Below, piece by piece: positions 1-6,693 of a stretch of 9,084 nucleotides of DNA. Source of the stretch: Solimonas sp047605265 (GTDB lineage: Bacteria > Pseudomonadota > Gammaproteobacteria > Nevskiales > Nevskiaceae). The notes under the pieces were generated by a model. It had not been told where the DNA came from. It made no database searches and worked only from the letters and a program-made list of their open reading frames with translations. Location of the stretch: NCBI GenBank assembly GCA_047605265.1, contig JASGFY010000097.1, positions 1-9,084 on the forward strand. Direction: 5' to 3'. Position numbers and translations under genes: made by a program. Each line of letters starts with the position of its first letter. The first letter of the stretch is position 1.

Positions 1-385
1 GTTCGCGCAGCGCGCGCAGCAGGGCGGCGCGGCCGGCGGCGCGCGGCGGTTCCAGCCGGCGCAGCAGCAGCGCGCCGACCGCCTCGCTACGCAGTTCGGC
101 GAGACTGATCGCGGCCGCGTCGCGCACGGCGGCATCGGCATCGAGCAGCGCGTCGGCCAGCGCGTCGCCGGCGATCGCGCCGTCGAAGCCTTCGAGGCGG
201 CGCGCCGCCTCGGCGCGCACGGCGGCGTCGCGATCCTCGCGCAGGCGCGCGGCGAGCAGCGGCGCGGCCTCGTCGGGTTCGCCGGCGAATTCGTCGGCCA
301 GCTCGATCACCGCGAGGCGGCGGACCGCCGCGTCATCGTCTTCGAGGCGCAGCAGCAAAGCGGGTTCAACGAGGGAAAAGGTCAT
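1..385 (-). CDS. HEAT-repeat protein (partial, C-terminus outside window)
   Basis: This is the last visible gene of the minus-strand operon, and only its first 128 codons lie in the window. The translation starts MTFSLVEPALLLRLEDDD and consists of repeated alpha-helical units with the HEAT/PBS-lyase pattern, seen as DDDAAVRRLAVIELAD, DRDAAVRAEAARRLEG and DADAAVRDAAAISLAEL, spaced about 31-33 residues apart. HEAT repeats form curved helical solenoids used for protein-protein contact, so a scaffold, assembly or maturation role for the enzyme or transporter encoded upstream is possible, but that is inference. No signal peptide or membrane segment is visible. The ATG lies 5 bp downstream of the stop of the ABC ATPase, which makes co-transcription very likely. 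Composition is extremely GC-rich and rich in Ala, Arg and Leu. The HEAT assignment is good; the function is unknown. Confidence 0.82.
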   Translation of the reverse strand, partial: MTFSLVEPALLLRLEDDDAAVRRLAVIELADEFAGEPDEAAPLLAARLREDRDAAVRAEAARRLEGFDGAIAGDALADALLDADAAVRDAAAISLAELRSEAVGALLLRRLEPPRAAGRAALLRALRE

Positions 386-390
386 CGGCT

Positions 391-1230
391 TCAGATCGCG
401 AACTGCAGGCGGGAGGTCGGCACGACGCCGAGCGGATCGAGGCGTTGCAGCGGCGGCGTGCTCTCTCCGTCGCGCAGCAGGCGCAGGCAGTGGCGCTTGA
501 GCCGCGCGAACTCGGGCGAGGCCGTCAGCGACGCGTGGCGCGGCCGCGCGAAATCGAGGGCGATCTCTTCGATGATGCGGCCGGGGCGCGGCCCCATGAC
601 GACGATGCGGTCGGCGAGGAACAGCGCCTCGTCGATGTCGTGCGTGACGAACAGCACCGTCGTGCGGATCGTCGACCAGATTTCGAGCAGCAGCTCCTGC
701 ATCGTCAGCCGCGTCTGCGCGTCGAGCGCCGAGAACGGCTCGTCCATCAGCAGCACGCGCGGCCGGTTGACGAGCACGCGCGCCAGTTCGACGCGCTGCT
801 GCATGCCGCCGGACAGCTGTCCCGGCCAGGCCTGCTCGAAGCCGGCGAGGCCGACCTGCGCGAGCATCTCGCGCGCCTGCGCGCGCCGCGCCGCGCGTGG
901 CAGGCCGCGCATGCCGAGGCCGAAGGCGACGTTGTCGATCGCCCGCCGCCACGGGAACAGCGTGTGCTGCTGGAAGACCAGGCCGCGCTCGGGATCGGGC
1001 CCGCCGATCGGCTCGCCGTCGAGCGTGATGCGCCCGGCGCTCGCCCGCAGATGGCCGGCCAGCGCGCCGAGCAGCGTCGACTTGCCGCAGCCGGAAGGTC
1101 CGAGCAGGCAGACGAACTCGCCGGCCTCGACCTGCATGGACACCTCGCGCACCGCCTCGAAGCGCTGGCGTTCGCCGCCGAGGTGCAGGCTGAGGCCGTC
1201 GATGGCGATGCGGCCACCGTTGCCGCTCAT
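391..1230 (-). CDS. ABC transporter ATP-binding protein (nitrate/sulfonate/taurine importer family)
   Basis: This 279-residue cytoplasmic ATPase would power the importer whose permease and binding protein are encoded just upstream. All ABC motifs are intact: Walker A GPSGCGKST (44-52), Q-loop VFQQ (85-88), signature LSGGMQQR (139-146), Walker B VLLMDEP (159-165), D-loop SALD (167-170) and the switch histidine in VTHD (H197). The motifs and the short C-terminal tail match the SsuB/TauB/NrtD group. The reading frame stays open far upstream, to 1671, but the start is placed at the ATG whose first bases overlap the permease stop as ATGA. This gives the normal family length and begins a few residues before the expected first strand. 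A 4-bp overlap implies translational coupling. Family level is very secure; the substrate (sulfonate, taurine, nitrate or other) cannot be told from the ATPase. Confidence 0.95.
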   Translation of the reverse strand: MSGNGGRIAIDGLSLHLGGERQRFEAVREVSMQVEAGEFVCLLGPSGCGKSTLLGALAGHLRASAGRITLDGEPIGGPDPERGLVFQQHTLFPWRRAIDNVAFGLGMRGLPRAARRAQAREMLAQVGLAGFEQAWPGQLSGGMQQRVELARVLVNRPRVLLMDEPFSALDAQTRLTMQELLLEIWSTIRTTVLFVTHDIDEALFLADRIVVMGPRPGRIIEEIALDFARPRHASLTASPEFARLKRHCLRLLRDGESTPPLQRLDPLGVVPTSRLQFAI

Positions 1231-2054
1231 GCGCGCTTCTCCCGCTGCCACGGCATCAGCCAGCGGCCGAGCGCGCGGATCAGCGCGCTGCTGCCCATGC
1301 CGAGCACGCCGATCAGCAGCATGCCGACGATGATGTCCGCGTAGTTCTGCAAGGTGTACGCCTCCCAGGTGAAATAGCCGATGCCGAACTGCCCGGAGAT
1401 CATTTCGGCGGTGACCAGGCAGAACCAGCAGGTGCCCATGCCGATCGCCAGCCCCGTGACGATGCTCGGCGCCGCCGCCGGCAGGATCACCGCCGGGAAC
1501 AGGCGCAGGCGGCCGGTGCCAAGCCCGCGCGCCGAGGCGATCAGCCGCGCGTCGACGCCTTCGACGCCGTGGATGGTGTTGAGCAGGATCGGGAACAGCG
1601 CGCCAATGAAGGTGATGAAGATCATGCTCGCCTCCGATGACGGGAACAGCAGGATCGACAGCGGAATCCACGCCACCGCCGGAATCGGCCGCAGCACTTC
1701 GAGCGGCGGCAGCAGCAGCAGGCGCGCGCCGCGCCAGCGGCCGATCGCCAGGCCCAGGCCGACGCCGGCCAGCGCGGCCAGCGCGAAGCCGCCGGCGATG
1801 CGATACAGGCTGCTGCGCAGATGCAGGACGAGCTTGGGCGAGCGCAGGAGTTCGAGCGCGGCGTCGAGCACCTCGCGCGGCGCCGGCACGTTGGCGAAGG
1901 TGACGATGCCCAGGTGCACGTGGCGCGTCGCCAGCAGGTGCCAGACGACGAGCGTCAGCAGCAGCGAGACCAGCTGTGCGGTCCAGCGCAGCAGCGGCAG
2001 CCGCCGTGCCGGCGGGCGCGCGGCGTCCGCCTGCAGATCGATCACGGCGCTCAT
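1227..2054 (-). CDS. ABC transporter permease (SsuC/TauC/NrtB-like)
   Basis: This 275-residue inner-membrane protein has about six hydrophobic segments, at roughly 25-43, 85-105, 128-137, 143-161, 190-215 and 238-258. The stretch LRPIPAVAWIPLSILLFP (121-138) is characteristic of permeases for nitrate, sulfonates, taurine and related anions. The EAA-type loop that docks on the ATPase is seen around 172-192 (IASARGLGTGRLRLF followed by ILP). The start ATG lies 7 bp after the stop of the binding-protein gene, and the stop overlaps the ATPase start by 4 bp, so the three transporter genes form one translational block. Family membership is clear from the motifs and context. The imported compound is inferred only as a small, probably oxyanionic or organosulfur molecule. 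Confidence 0.93.
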   Translation of the reverse strand: MSAVIDLQADAARPPARRLPLLRWTAQLVSLLLTLVVWHLLATRHVHLGIVTFANVPAPREVLDAALELLRSPKLVLHLRSSLYRIAGGFALAALAGVGLGLAIGRWRGARLLLLPPLEVLRPIPAVAWIPLSILLFPSSEASMIFITFIGALFPILLNTIHGVEGVDARLIASARGLGTGRLRLFPAVILPAAAPSIVTGLAIGMGTCWFCLVTAEMISGQFGIGYFTWEAYTLQNYADIIVGMLLIGVLGMGSSALIRALGRWLMPWQREKRA

Positions 2055-2061
2055 CGCCGGC

Positions 2062-3483
2062 TCACTTCTGCGCCGCCGCCTGCAGGGCCGCGGCGTAGTC
2101 GAGCACGCGGCCGCCCTGATCCCTGGCCCAGGCCTCGGCGTCGCTCTTCAGCAGGAACGCCGACAGCTGCCCCCTGGCGTCGCCGGCGAACCAGGCCTGG
2201 CGCGCGAGCAGCTTGATGCCGCTGCCGGCGTCCTGCGCGTAGACCACGCGCACCTTCTTGCCGGCCGCCTCGAGCTTGCGCAGATCGGCGAACGCCTGTT
2301 CGGGCGAGGCGTAGCTGCGCACGACCGGTTCGCCGGCGACCCAGATCTGCGCGACGCGGCGGAAATCGGTGATCGGTTTCTGCGTGACGGCGTCGCGCGC
2401 CTTCAGTGGCAGACGGTCGTAGTTCTTCAGCGCGGCGCCGTAGTCCAGGCCGGACTGCTTGAACGCTTCGCGCAGGTAGCGGTCGTCGATGAAATGATCG
2501 GCGTCGAGATCGACATCGGTCTTCTTCAGATACTTCAGCGTCGCGATCGAGGTGTTCAGCGCTTCGCGGTATTCCGACTTCCAGCTGAAGTCGCGCGTCT
2601 GCAGGCCGAGCGGACCGTGGAACAGGTACGCGACCTCGGCGTCGACGCCGGTGACCTTGGCGATCAGCTCGCTGTACTTCTCCGGCTCGGCGGCGATCAG
2701 ACGGTCGGCCTCGATCGCCGCGCGCAGGAAGGCGACGACGATCTCCGGATAGCGCGCCGCGTAGTCGGCGTCGACCAGCGAGCCGTGGAAGGTCGGCGTT
2801 TTGGCCTGCGAGCCGTCGAAGATCTTGCGCGCGTAGCCGCGGTACGGGAACAGCTCGGCGAACGGCACGAAGTCGGCGTGCGCATCGACCTTGCCGGCCT
2901 GCAGCGCCGGCCCGGCAACTTCCGGTGCCTGCGTGATGATGTTGACGTCGCGATCCGGATCCCAGCCCTGCGCCTTGAGCGCACGCAGCAGCATGCCGTG
3001 CGCGGTCGAGGCGAACGGCACCGAGATTGTCTTGCCCTTGAGCTCGGCGAGCGACTGCACCGGCGAATCCACCGGCACGACGATGCCGTTGCCGCTGCCC
3101 TGCGTGCTGCCGGACAGAACCGTGAGGAACACGCTGCGGCGGCCGGCCTTGATGAACGCCGCGCCGTTCAGCGAGCCGGGGAAGTCCGCCATCGAACCGA
3201 TGTCGAGGCGGCCGGCGACCATCTCGTTGGTCAGCGGCGCACCCGAGGTGAAGTTCTTCCACTGGATGTCGTACTGCACGTCCTTGTACTTGCCGTCGTG
3301 CGGCAGGTACTTGTCGAGCAGGTTCAGCTCGCGGATCAGCAGGCCGCCGGTGGCGCAGTTGATCGTCGTGTCCTGCGTGCCGATGGCGACGCGGATGGTT
3401 TCGGCGGCCTGCGCGCCGCCGAGCGCGCAAAGGCCCAGGATCAGCGCGGCGAACCGACCCGCGGGGCGGTGATGAAAACGCAT
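2062..3483 (-). CDS. Periplasmic ABC substrate-binding protein with NosL-like C-terminal extension
   Basis: This 473-residue protein begins with a Sec signal peptide: a basic start (MRFHHRPAGR), a hydrophobic core at 11-22 and a likely cleavage after AQA or AQAA near residue 26-27. The mature part starts with a strand (ETIRVAIGTQD) followed by INCATGG, typical of the NrtA/SsuA/TauA-type binding fold. LAELKGKTISVPFASTAHGMLLRAL (145-169) and PALQAGKVDAHADFVPF (192-208) fit the second lobe. The binding fold seems to end near residue 345. About 110-120 further residues follow, well beyond the usual length of about 320-340. Their end (WFAGDARGQLSAFLLKSDAE, then AWARDQGGRVLDY) resembles the C-terminal half of NosL-type domains, but the segment 365-473 has no Cys, Met or His, so metal binding is not expected. 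GAGG lies about 9 bp before the ATG. The domain fusion is an inference from remembered motifs. Confidence 0.9.
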   Translation of the reverse strand: MRFHHRPAGRFAALILGLCALGGAQAAETIRVAIGTQDTTINCATGGLLIRELNLLDKYLPHDGKYKDVQYDIQWKNFTSGAPLTNEMVAGRLDIGSMADFPGSLNGAAFIKAGRRSVFLTVLSGSTQGSGNGIVVPVDSPVQSLAELKGKTISVPFASTAHGMLLRALKAQGWDPDRDVNIITQAPEVAGPALQAGKVDAHADFVPFAELFPYRGYARKIFDGSQAKTPTFHGSLVDADYAARYPEIVVAFLRAAIEADRLIAAEPEKYSELIAKVTGVDAEVAYLFHGPLGLQTRDFSWKSEYREALNTSIATLKYLKKTDVDLDADHFIDDRYLREAFKQSGLDYGAALKNYDRLPLKARDAVTQKPITDFRRVAQIWVAGEPVVRSYASPEQAFADLRKLEAAGKKVRVVYAQDAGSGIKLLARQAWFAGDARGQLSAFLLKSDAEAWARDQGGRVLDYAAALQAAAQK

Positions 3484-3519
3484 GGGAGCATCCTCGTTGG
3501 GGTGGCGTGACTGCGCGGA

Positions 3520-3753
3520 TCAGCGCAGCAGATAAGGGATCGAGACGTGTACGGCGCCGGTCGGGCAGTCCTTCTCGCAGGGCATGCAGTACCAGCATTC
3601 GTCGAACTTCATATGCGCCTTGCCGGTGGCGGGGTTGATGGCGAGGACGTCGAGCGGGCAGACGTCGATGCAGACGGTGCAGCCCTTGTGGGCGATGCAC
3701 TTGTCGGCGTCGACGGTCACGGGAACGCTGCTGAGGGTGGTGGCGGTCGGCAT
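3520..3753 (-). CDS. Two-[4Fe-4S] ferredoxin, AprB-like electron-transfer subunit
   Basis: This 77-residue ferredoxin has eight cysteines in two cluster motifs. The first is C19-x5-C25-x2-C28-x3-C32-P and the second C53-x2-C56-x2-C59-x3-C63-P. The wide spacing after the first cysteine and the second-cluster segment CWYCMPCEKDCPTGA resemble the beta subunit of adenylylsulfate (APS) reductase more than ordinary bacterial ferredoxins. Unlike AprB as known from sulfate reducers (about 150 residues), it stops right after the second cluster and lacks the long tail that wraps around AprA. It lies 18 bp after the flavoprotein stop with GAGAAG before the ATG, so it very likely passes electrons to or from that flavoprotein in the cytoplasm. 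No signal peptide is seen. Assignment as a dicluster ferredoxin is secure; a direct partnership with the flavoprotein is inferred from order and family. Confidence 0.92.
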   Translation of the reverse strand: MPTATTLSSVPVTVDADKCIAHKGCTVCIDVCPLDVLAINPATGKAHMKFDECWYCMPCEKDCPTGAVHVSIPYLLR

Positions 3754-3771
3754 GGGCTTCTCGATGGTGTT

Positions 3772-5502
3772 TCAGGCGACGGCGCGTGCGACGCGCAGCC
3801 GCGCATAGGCGCCGCGCTGACGCGCGTCGGCTTCGACGATGGGCGCTTCGAGCGGGCGCTTGAAGCAGCGCATGACGCCGTCATCGTCCTTGCGCAACTG
3901 AACATGTACGCGCCAGTTGGCGTCGTCGCGCTCGGGGTAGTCGACGCGCGCGTGGTAAAGACCCCAGCGGCTCTCGGTGCGGAACAGCGAGGCGCGCGCC
4001 GCCATCTCGGCGCAGTCGCGGATGAAGTGGACTTCCATCGCGCGCATCAGCTCGTGCGGGTCATGCGCCTGCAGGAAATCGAGGTCCGCGCGGATCGCCT
4101 CGAAGCGTTCGAGGCCGATCTCCATCTTGCGCGTCACTTTCGGCGGCTGCAGGTAGTCGTTGACCATGCGCCGCAGCTTGTATTCGACCTGCGACGGCGG
4201 CAGGCCGTCGTCGCGGCCGAGCGGGGCGTAGACGCGCGCTTTCTCGGCGGCGACCTGCGCGGCGTCGACAGCGGCGTGCCCGGCCAGCTCCACGCAGTGG
4301 CGCGCCGCGCTCTCGCCGGCGAAGCGGCCGTAGACGAAGGCGCCGAGCATGTAGTTGTGCGGCACGCAGGCGAGATCGCCGGCGGCGTAGAGGCCGGGCA
4401 CGGTCGTCGCGGCGTGCTCGTCGACCCAGACCCCGGACGCCGAGTGGCCGCTGCACAGGCCGATCTCGGAGATGTGCATCTCGACCATGCGGCTGCGGTA
4501 GTCGGTGCCGCGTCCGGCGTGGAAGCGGCCGCGGCTCGGGCGCTCGTTGGTGTGCAGGATGGTTTCGATCGTCTGGATGGTTTCCTCGGCGAGATGATCG
4601 AGCTTGAGGAAAACCGGGCCCTTGCCGCCTTCGAGTTCGCGATGGAATTCGAGCATCATCTGCCCGCTCCAGTAGTCGCACTCGATGAAGCGCTCGCCGC
4701 GGCTGTTGGCGGTGTAGCCACCGAACGGGCCGGTGACGTAGGCGCAGGCCGGGCCGTTGTAGTCCTTGATCAGCGGATTGATCTGGAAGCACTCGATGCC
4801 GCTCAGCTCGGCGCCGGCGTGATACGCCATGCTGTAGCCGTCGCCGGCGTTGGTCGGGTTCTCGTAGGTACCGAACAGGTAGCCGGACGCCGGCAGGCCG
4901 AGCCGGCCGGCGGCGCCGGTGGCCAGTACCACGGCTTTGGCGCGGATCACGTGGAAGGCGGCCGTGCGGCAGTCGAAGGCCATCGCGCCGGCGATGCTGC
5001 CGTCAGCGGCGAGCAGCAGGCGCGTAGCGACGAGGCGCTGCGTCATGTCGACGTGCGTGCGCTTGAGCTGGCGGTACAGCACCTTCTTGATGTCGTGGCC
5101 TTCCGGCATCGGCAGCACGTAGGCGCCGAGGTGGTGGACCTTGCGCACGGCGTAGTCACCGGTCTCGTCCTTCTCGAACTTCACGCCCCAGCGGTTCAGC
5201 TCCTCGATCATCGCGAAGCTGTTGCGCGCGTAGGCCATGATCGTCTTCTGGTTGACGATGCCGTCGTTGGCCTCGGTGATCTCGCGCACGTACTGCTCGG
5301 GCGTGGCGTGGCCGGGCACGACAGCGTTGTTGAGACCGTCCATGCCCATCGAGATCGCGCCGCTGCGCTTGACGTTGGCCTTCTCCAGCAGCAGCACGCG
5401 CAGGTCCGGATTGCTCTGCTTGGCCTTGACGGCGGCCATCGGCCCGGCGGTGCCGCCGCCGATGACGAGCACGTCGACCTCGCGCTCGAAGGTTTCGATC
5501 AC
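3772..5502 (-). CDS. FAD-dependent oxidoreductase, AprA-like (fumarate reductase/SDH flavoprotein superfamily)
   Basis: This 576-residue cytoplasmic flavoprotein starts at a GTG that overlaps the gntR stop as GTGA. The frame remains open upstream to 5586, but an ATG there would lie deep inside gntR. The N-terminus VDVLVIGGGTAG (9-20) is the FAD dinucleotide-binding motif, with E40 at the expected ribose-binding position. RSGAISMGMDGLNN (46-59), VVLATGAAG (191-199), SGHSASGVWV (351-360) and VPGLYAAGDLAC (368-379) follow the layout of APS reductase alpha subunits. The C-terminal helical part has ESRWGLYHARVDYPERDDANW (a superfamily motif, 510-530). The next gene encodes an AprB-like ferredoxin, supporting a two-subunit flavin/Fe-S oxidoreductase. 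It is shorter than typical AprA (about 610-660 residues). The segment around 241-250 (INPLIKDYNG) seems not to carry the arginine that in AprA contacts APS, so the substrate may differ. Superfamily is secure; the reaction is unknown. Confidence 0.88.
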   Translation of the reverse strand: MIETFEREVDVLVIGGGTAGPMAAVKAKQSNPDLRVLLLEKANVKRSGAISMGMDGLNNAVVPGHATPEQYVREITEANDGIVNQKTIMAYARNSFAMIEELNRWGVKFEKDETGDYAVRKVHHLGAYVLPMPEGHDIKKVLYRQLKRTHVDMTQRLVATRLLLAADGSIAGAMAFDCRTAAFHVIRAKAVVLATGAAGRLGLPASGYLFGTYENPTNAGDGYSMAYHAGAELSGIECFQINPLIKDYNGPACAYVTGPFGGYTANSRGERFIECDYWSGQMMLEFHRELEGGKGPVFLKLDHLAEETIQTIETILHTNERPSRGRFHAGRGTDYRSRMVEMHISEIGLCSGHSASGVWVDEHAATTVPGLYAAGDLACVPHNYMLGAFVYGRFAGESAARHCVELAGHAAVDAAQVAAEKARVYAPLGRDDGLPPSQVEYKLRRMVNDYLQPPKVTRKMEIGLERFEAIRADLDFLQAHDPHELMRAMEVHFIRDCAEMAARASLFRTESRWGLYHARVDYPERDDANWRVHVQLRKDDDGVMRCFKRPLEAPIVEADARQRGAYARLRVARAVA

Positions 5503-6272
5503 GATGCGTTCTCCGGCGGCTGCACGCCTGGATCGCGGTGCACGCGCAGGCGGTACTGGAAGTTGTCGGCGCGGCAGTACAGCCATTCGTAGTCGAGCGG
5601 CCGGCCGTCGCGCGTGCAGGTCAGGCGCTCGATGCGCAGCAGCGGCGCGCCGGCCGGCAGGCCGAGCTGCGCGGCGATCTCCGAATCGGCGAGCACGGCG
5701 TCGATGGCGAGATCGGCGTGGCCGAGCGGCAGGGCGTAATCGTTCTCGAGGATCAGGAAGATGTCGCGCGTCGCCAGATCTTCGCGCTCGAGGCGCTCGC
5801 CGACGTGGCGCGGCACGAAGGTGACGTCGAGCGATACCGGCCGGCCGTCGAGATGGCGCACGCGGCGGATCTCGGTGACCGGCGCGGCCGGCGACAGGGC
5901 CAGACGCTGCGCGACCTGCGCGTCGGCGACGCCGTGTTCGAGGCTGACGAGCCGGTTCCAGGTGCGGTGGCCGCGCATCGCCATCGATTCGGCGAAGCCC
6001 TGCAGGCGGCCGAGCTCCTGGAACGGCTTGGGCTGCGCGACGTACGAACCCTTGCCGGCGATGCGGAAGATCACGCCTTCCTTCTCGAGTTCGCCGAGCG
6101 CCTGGCGCACGGTGATGCGGCTGACGCCGAAGCGGGCGATCAGCTCGCTCTCCGACGGCATGCGCTCGTGCGGGCGGTAGACGCCGCGCAGGATGTCGCC
6201 GCGCAGGCTTTCGCGGATCTGGCGGTACAACGATCCCGGCGACGACGGTCGGGCGGCACTGGCTTTGGCCAT
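5499..6272 (-). CDS. GntR-family transcriptional regulator, HutC/UTRA subfamily
   Basis: This 257-residue regulator heads the minus-strand operon. Residues about 14-80 form the GntR winged helix-turn-helix, with YRQIRESLRGDILRGVYRPHE, then PSESELIARFGVSRITVRQAL, and the wing GVIFRIAGKGSYV. Residues about 90-245 match the UTRA ligand-binding domain (RVRHLDGRPVSLDVTFVP, LAIDAVLADSEIAAQLGL, PLDYEWLYCRADNFQYRL), which binds small effectors in HutC-type proteins. An ATG 30 bp further upstream (6302) is also open, but it sits in the centre of an 18-bp palindrome. The ATG at 6272 has AAGAGA about 11 bp before it and begins just ahead of the DNA-binding domain, so it is preferred. The stop overlaps the flavoprotein GTG by 4 bp. 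The protein most likely represses its own operon until the imported compound or a product binds. Confidence 0.92.
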   Translation of the reverse strand: MAKASAARPSSPGSLYRQIRESLRGDILRGVYRPHERMPSESELIARFGVSRITVRQALGELEKEGVIFRIAGKGSYVAQPKPFQELGRLQGFAESMAMRGHRTWNRLVSLEHGVADAQVAQRLALSPAAPVTEIRRVRHLDGRPVSLDVTFVPRHVGERLEREDLATRDIFLILENDYALPLGHADLAIDAVLADSEIAAQLGLPAGAPLLRIERLTCTRDGRPLDYEWLYCRADNFQYRLRVHRDPGVQPPENAS

Positions 6273-6292
6273 GGGCAGGCGGATCTCTTCAT

Positions 6293-6310
6293 GACCTGTC
6301 ATGACAGGTC
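6293..6310. promoter_or_regulatory. 18-bp perfect palindrome, probable GntR operator
   Basis: The sequence GACCTGTCATGACAGGTC reads identically on both strands without spacer or mismatch. It lies 21-38 bp upstream of the preferred gntR start and is followed (on the minus strand) by the AAGAGA ribosome binding site. Its core TGTCATGACA has the GT-N-AC symmetry common to operators of GntR/HutC-type repressors. Position and symmetry suggest autoregulation of the whole operon by the GntR protein encoded immediately downstream. Binding itself is inferred. Confidence 0.7.
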
Positions 6311-6436
6311 GACGGGCCCATCATCGAGGCGAGGCCCGGCGGCCGGAAGTAATTTTTGCGTCTTTGATTAGAACCATCGGAACGTTTCGGCCGGCGCGCG
6401 GGATCGACATGCCTGAATAGTGACGTCCATCCGTTG

Positions 6437-6464
6437 GCAACCGCCATTCATCGGCAGCGGTTGC
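6437..6464. repeat. Inverted repeat, 8-bp perfect arms
   Basis: GCAACCGC (6437-6444) is complementary to GCGGTTGC (6457-6464) across a 12-base loop. There is no T-run after it on the plus strand or the minus strand, so it is not a standard intrinsic terminator. It may be a regulator site or an RNA hairpin. Confidence 0.5.
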
Positions 6465-6600
6465 GAGCGTCCCGCCGCGTTGTGATGTATTCAAAGCGCG
6501 GCTGTATTTCGAAGTGACGAAATCGATCGGGACGATGCGCAATCGCCTGACAGACCGGACGGCTCCGTCACACTTAGGATGATGCCGCTGCGCGACGGGC

Positions 6601-6618
6601 GCTGTTCCTCGGAACAGC
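6601..6618. repeat. Inverted repeat GCTGTTCC-TC-GGAACAGC
   Basis: Two perfect 8-base arms are separated by only two bases. The short spacer makes a DNA-binding dimer site more likely than a long-lived RNA hairpin. It sits just before a strong ribosome binding site at 6624-6630, as expected for an operator near a former promoter, but no regulator can be assigned. Confidence 0.5.
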
Positions 6619-6623
6619 CACGG

Positions 6624-6655
6624 AAGGAGATGCTCTCGCGGTGATGATGGAGTGA
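6624..6655 (+). promoter_or_regulatory. Strong Shine-Dalgarno followed by a 4-codon reading frame
   Basis: AAGGAGA (6624-6630) is a near-ideal ribosome binding site. The only start at suitable distance is GTG-ATG-ATG at 6641-6649, which meets a TGA after one more codon (6653-6655). This looks like the translation-initiation region of a gene whose coding part has been lost, perhaps the original upstream gene or 5' end belonging with the TolC remnant. It could instead be a mini-leader. Confidence 0.35.
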
Positions 6656-6672
6656 CCGCAACGTTGATTGTG

Positions 6673-6693
6673 GAACTCGCGTGACGTGAGTTC
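6673..6693. repeat. Inverted repeat GAACTCGCG-TGA-CGTGAGTTC
   Basis: The 9-base arms pair with one G/T wobble around a 3-base loop. It lies 45 bp before the TolC remnant. The GAACTC/GAGTTC arms recur, in the opposite order, around the stop of that remnant (7656-7683). Confidence 0.5.

Noticed and set aside
1381..3510. Very long plus-strand open frame (709 codons) opposite the permease and binding-protein genes
   Set aside because: It is antisense to genes with clear family motifs. Long antisense frames are common in GC-rich DNA, and its translation is Arg/Ala-rich without domains.
5503..5586. N-terminal extension of the flavoprotein to an upstream ATG
   Set aside because: It would lie inside gntR and add an Arg/Pro-rich stretch. 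The GTG at 5502 overlapping the gntR stop gives a start directly before the FAD motif.
3547..5592. Plus-strand open frame of 681 codons opposite the flavoprotein gene
   Set aside because: The minus strand encodes an intact FAD-binding enzyme with catalytic motifs. The antisense product has low-complexity Val/Ala/Asp/His composition and no known fold.
6548..6580. Plus-strand promoter with CTGACA as -35 and TAGGAT as -10
   Set aside because: The spacing is 21 bases, too long for a standard sigma-70 promoter, and no closer pair fits better.
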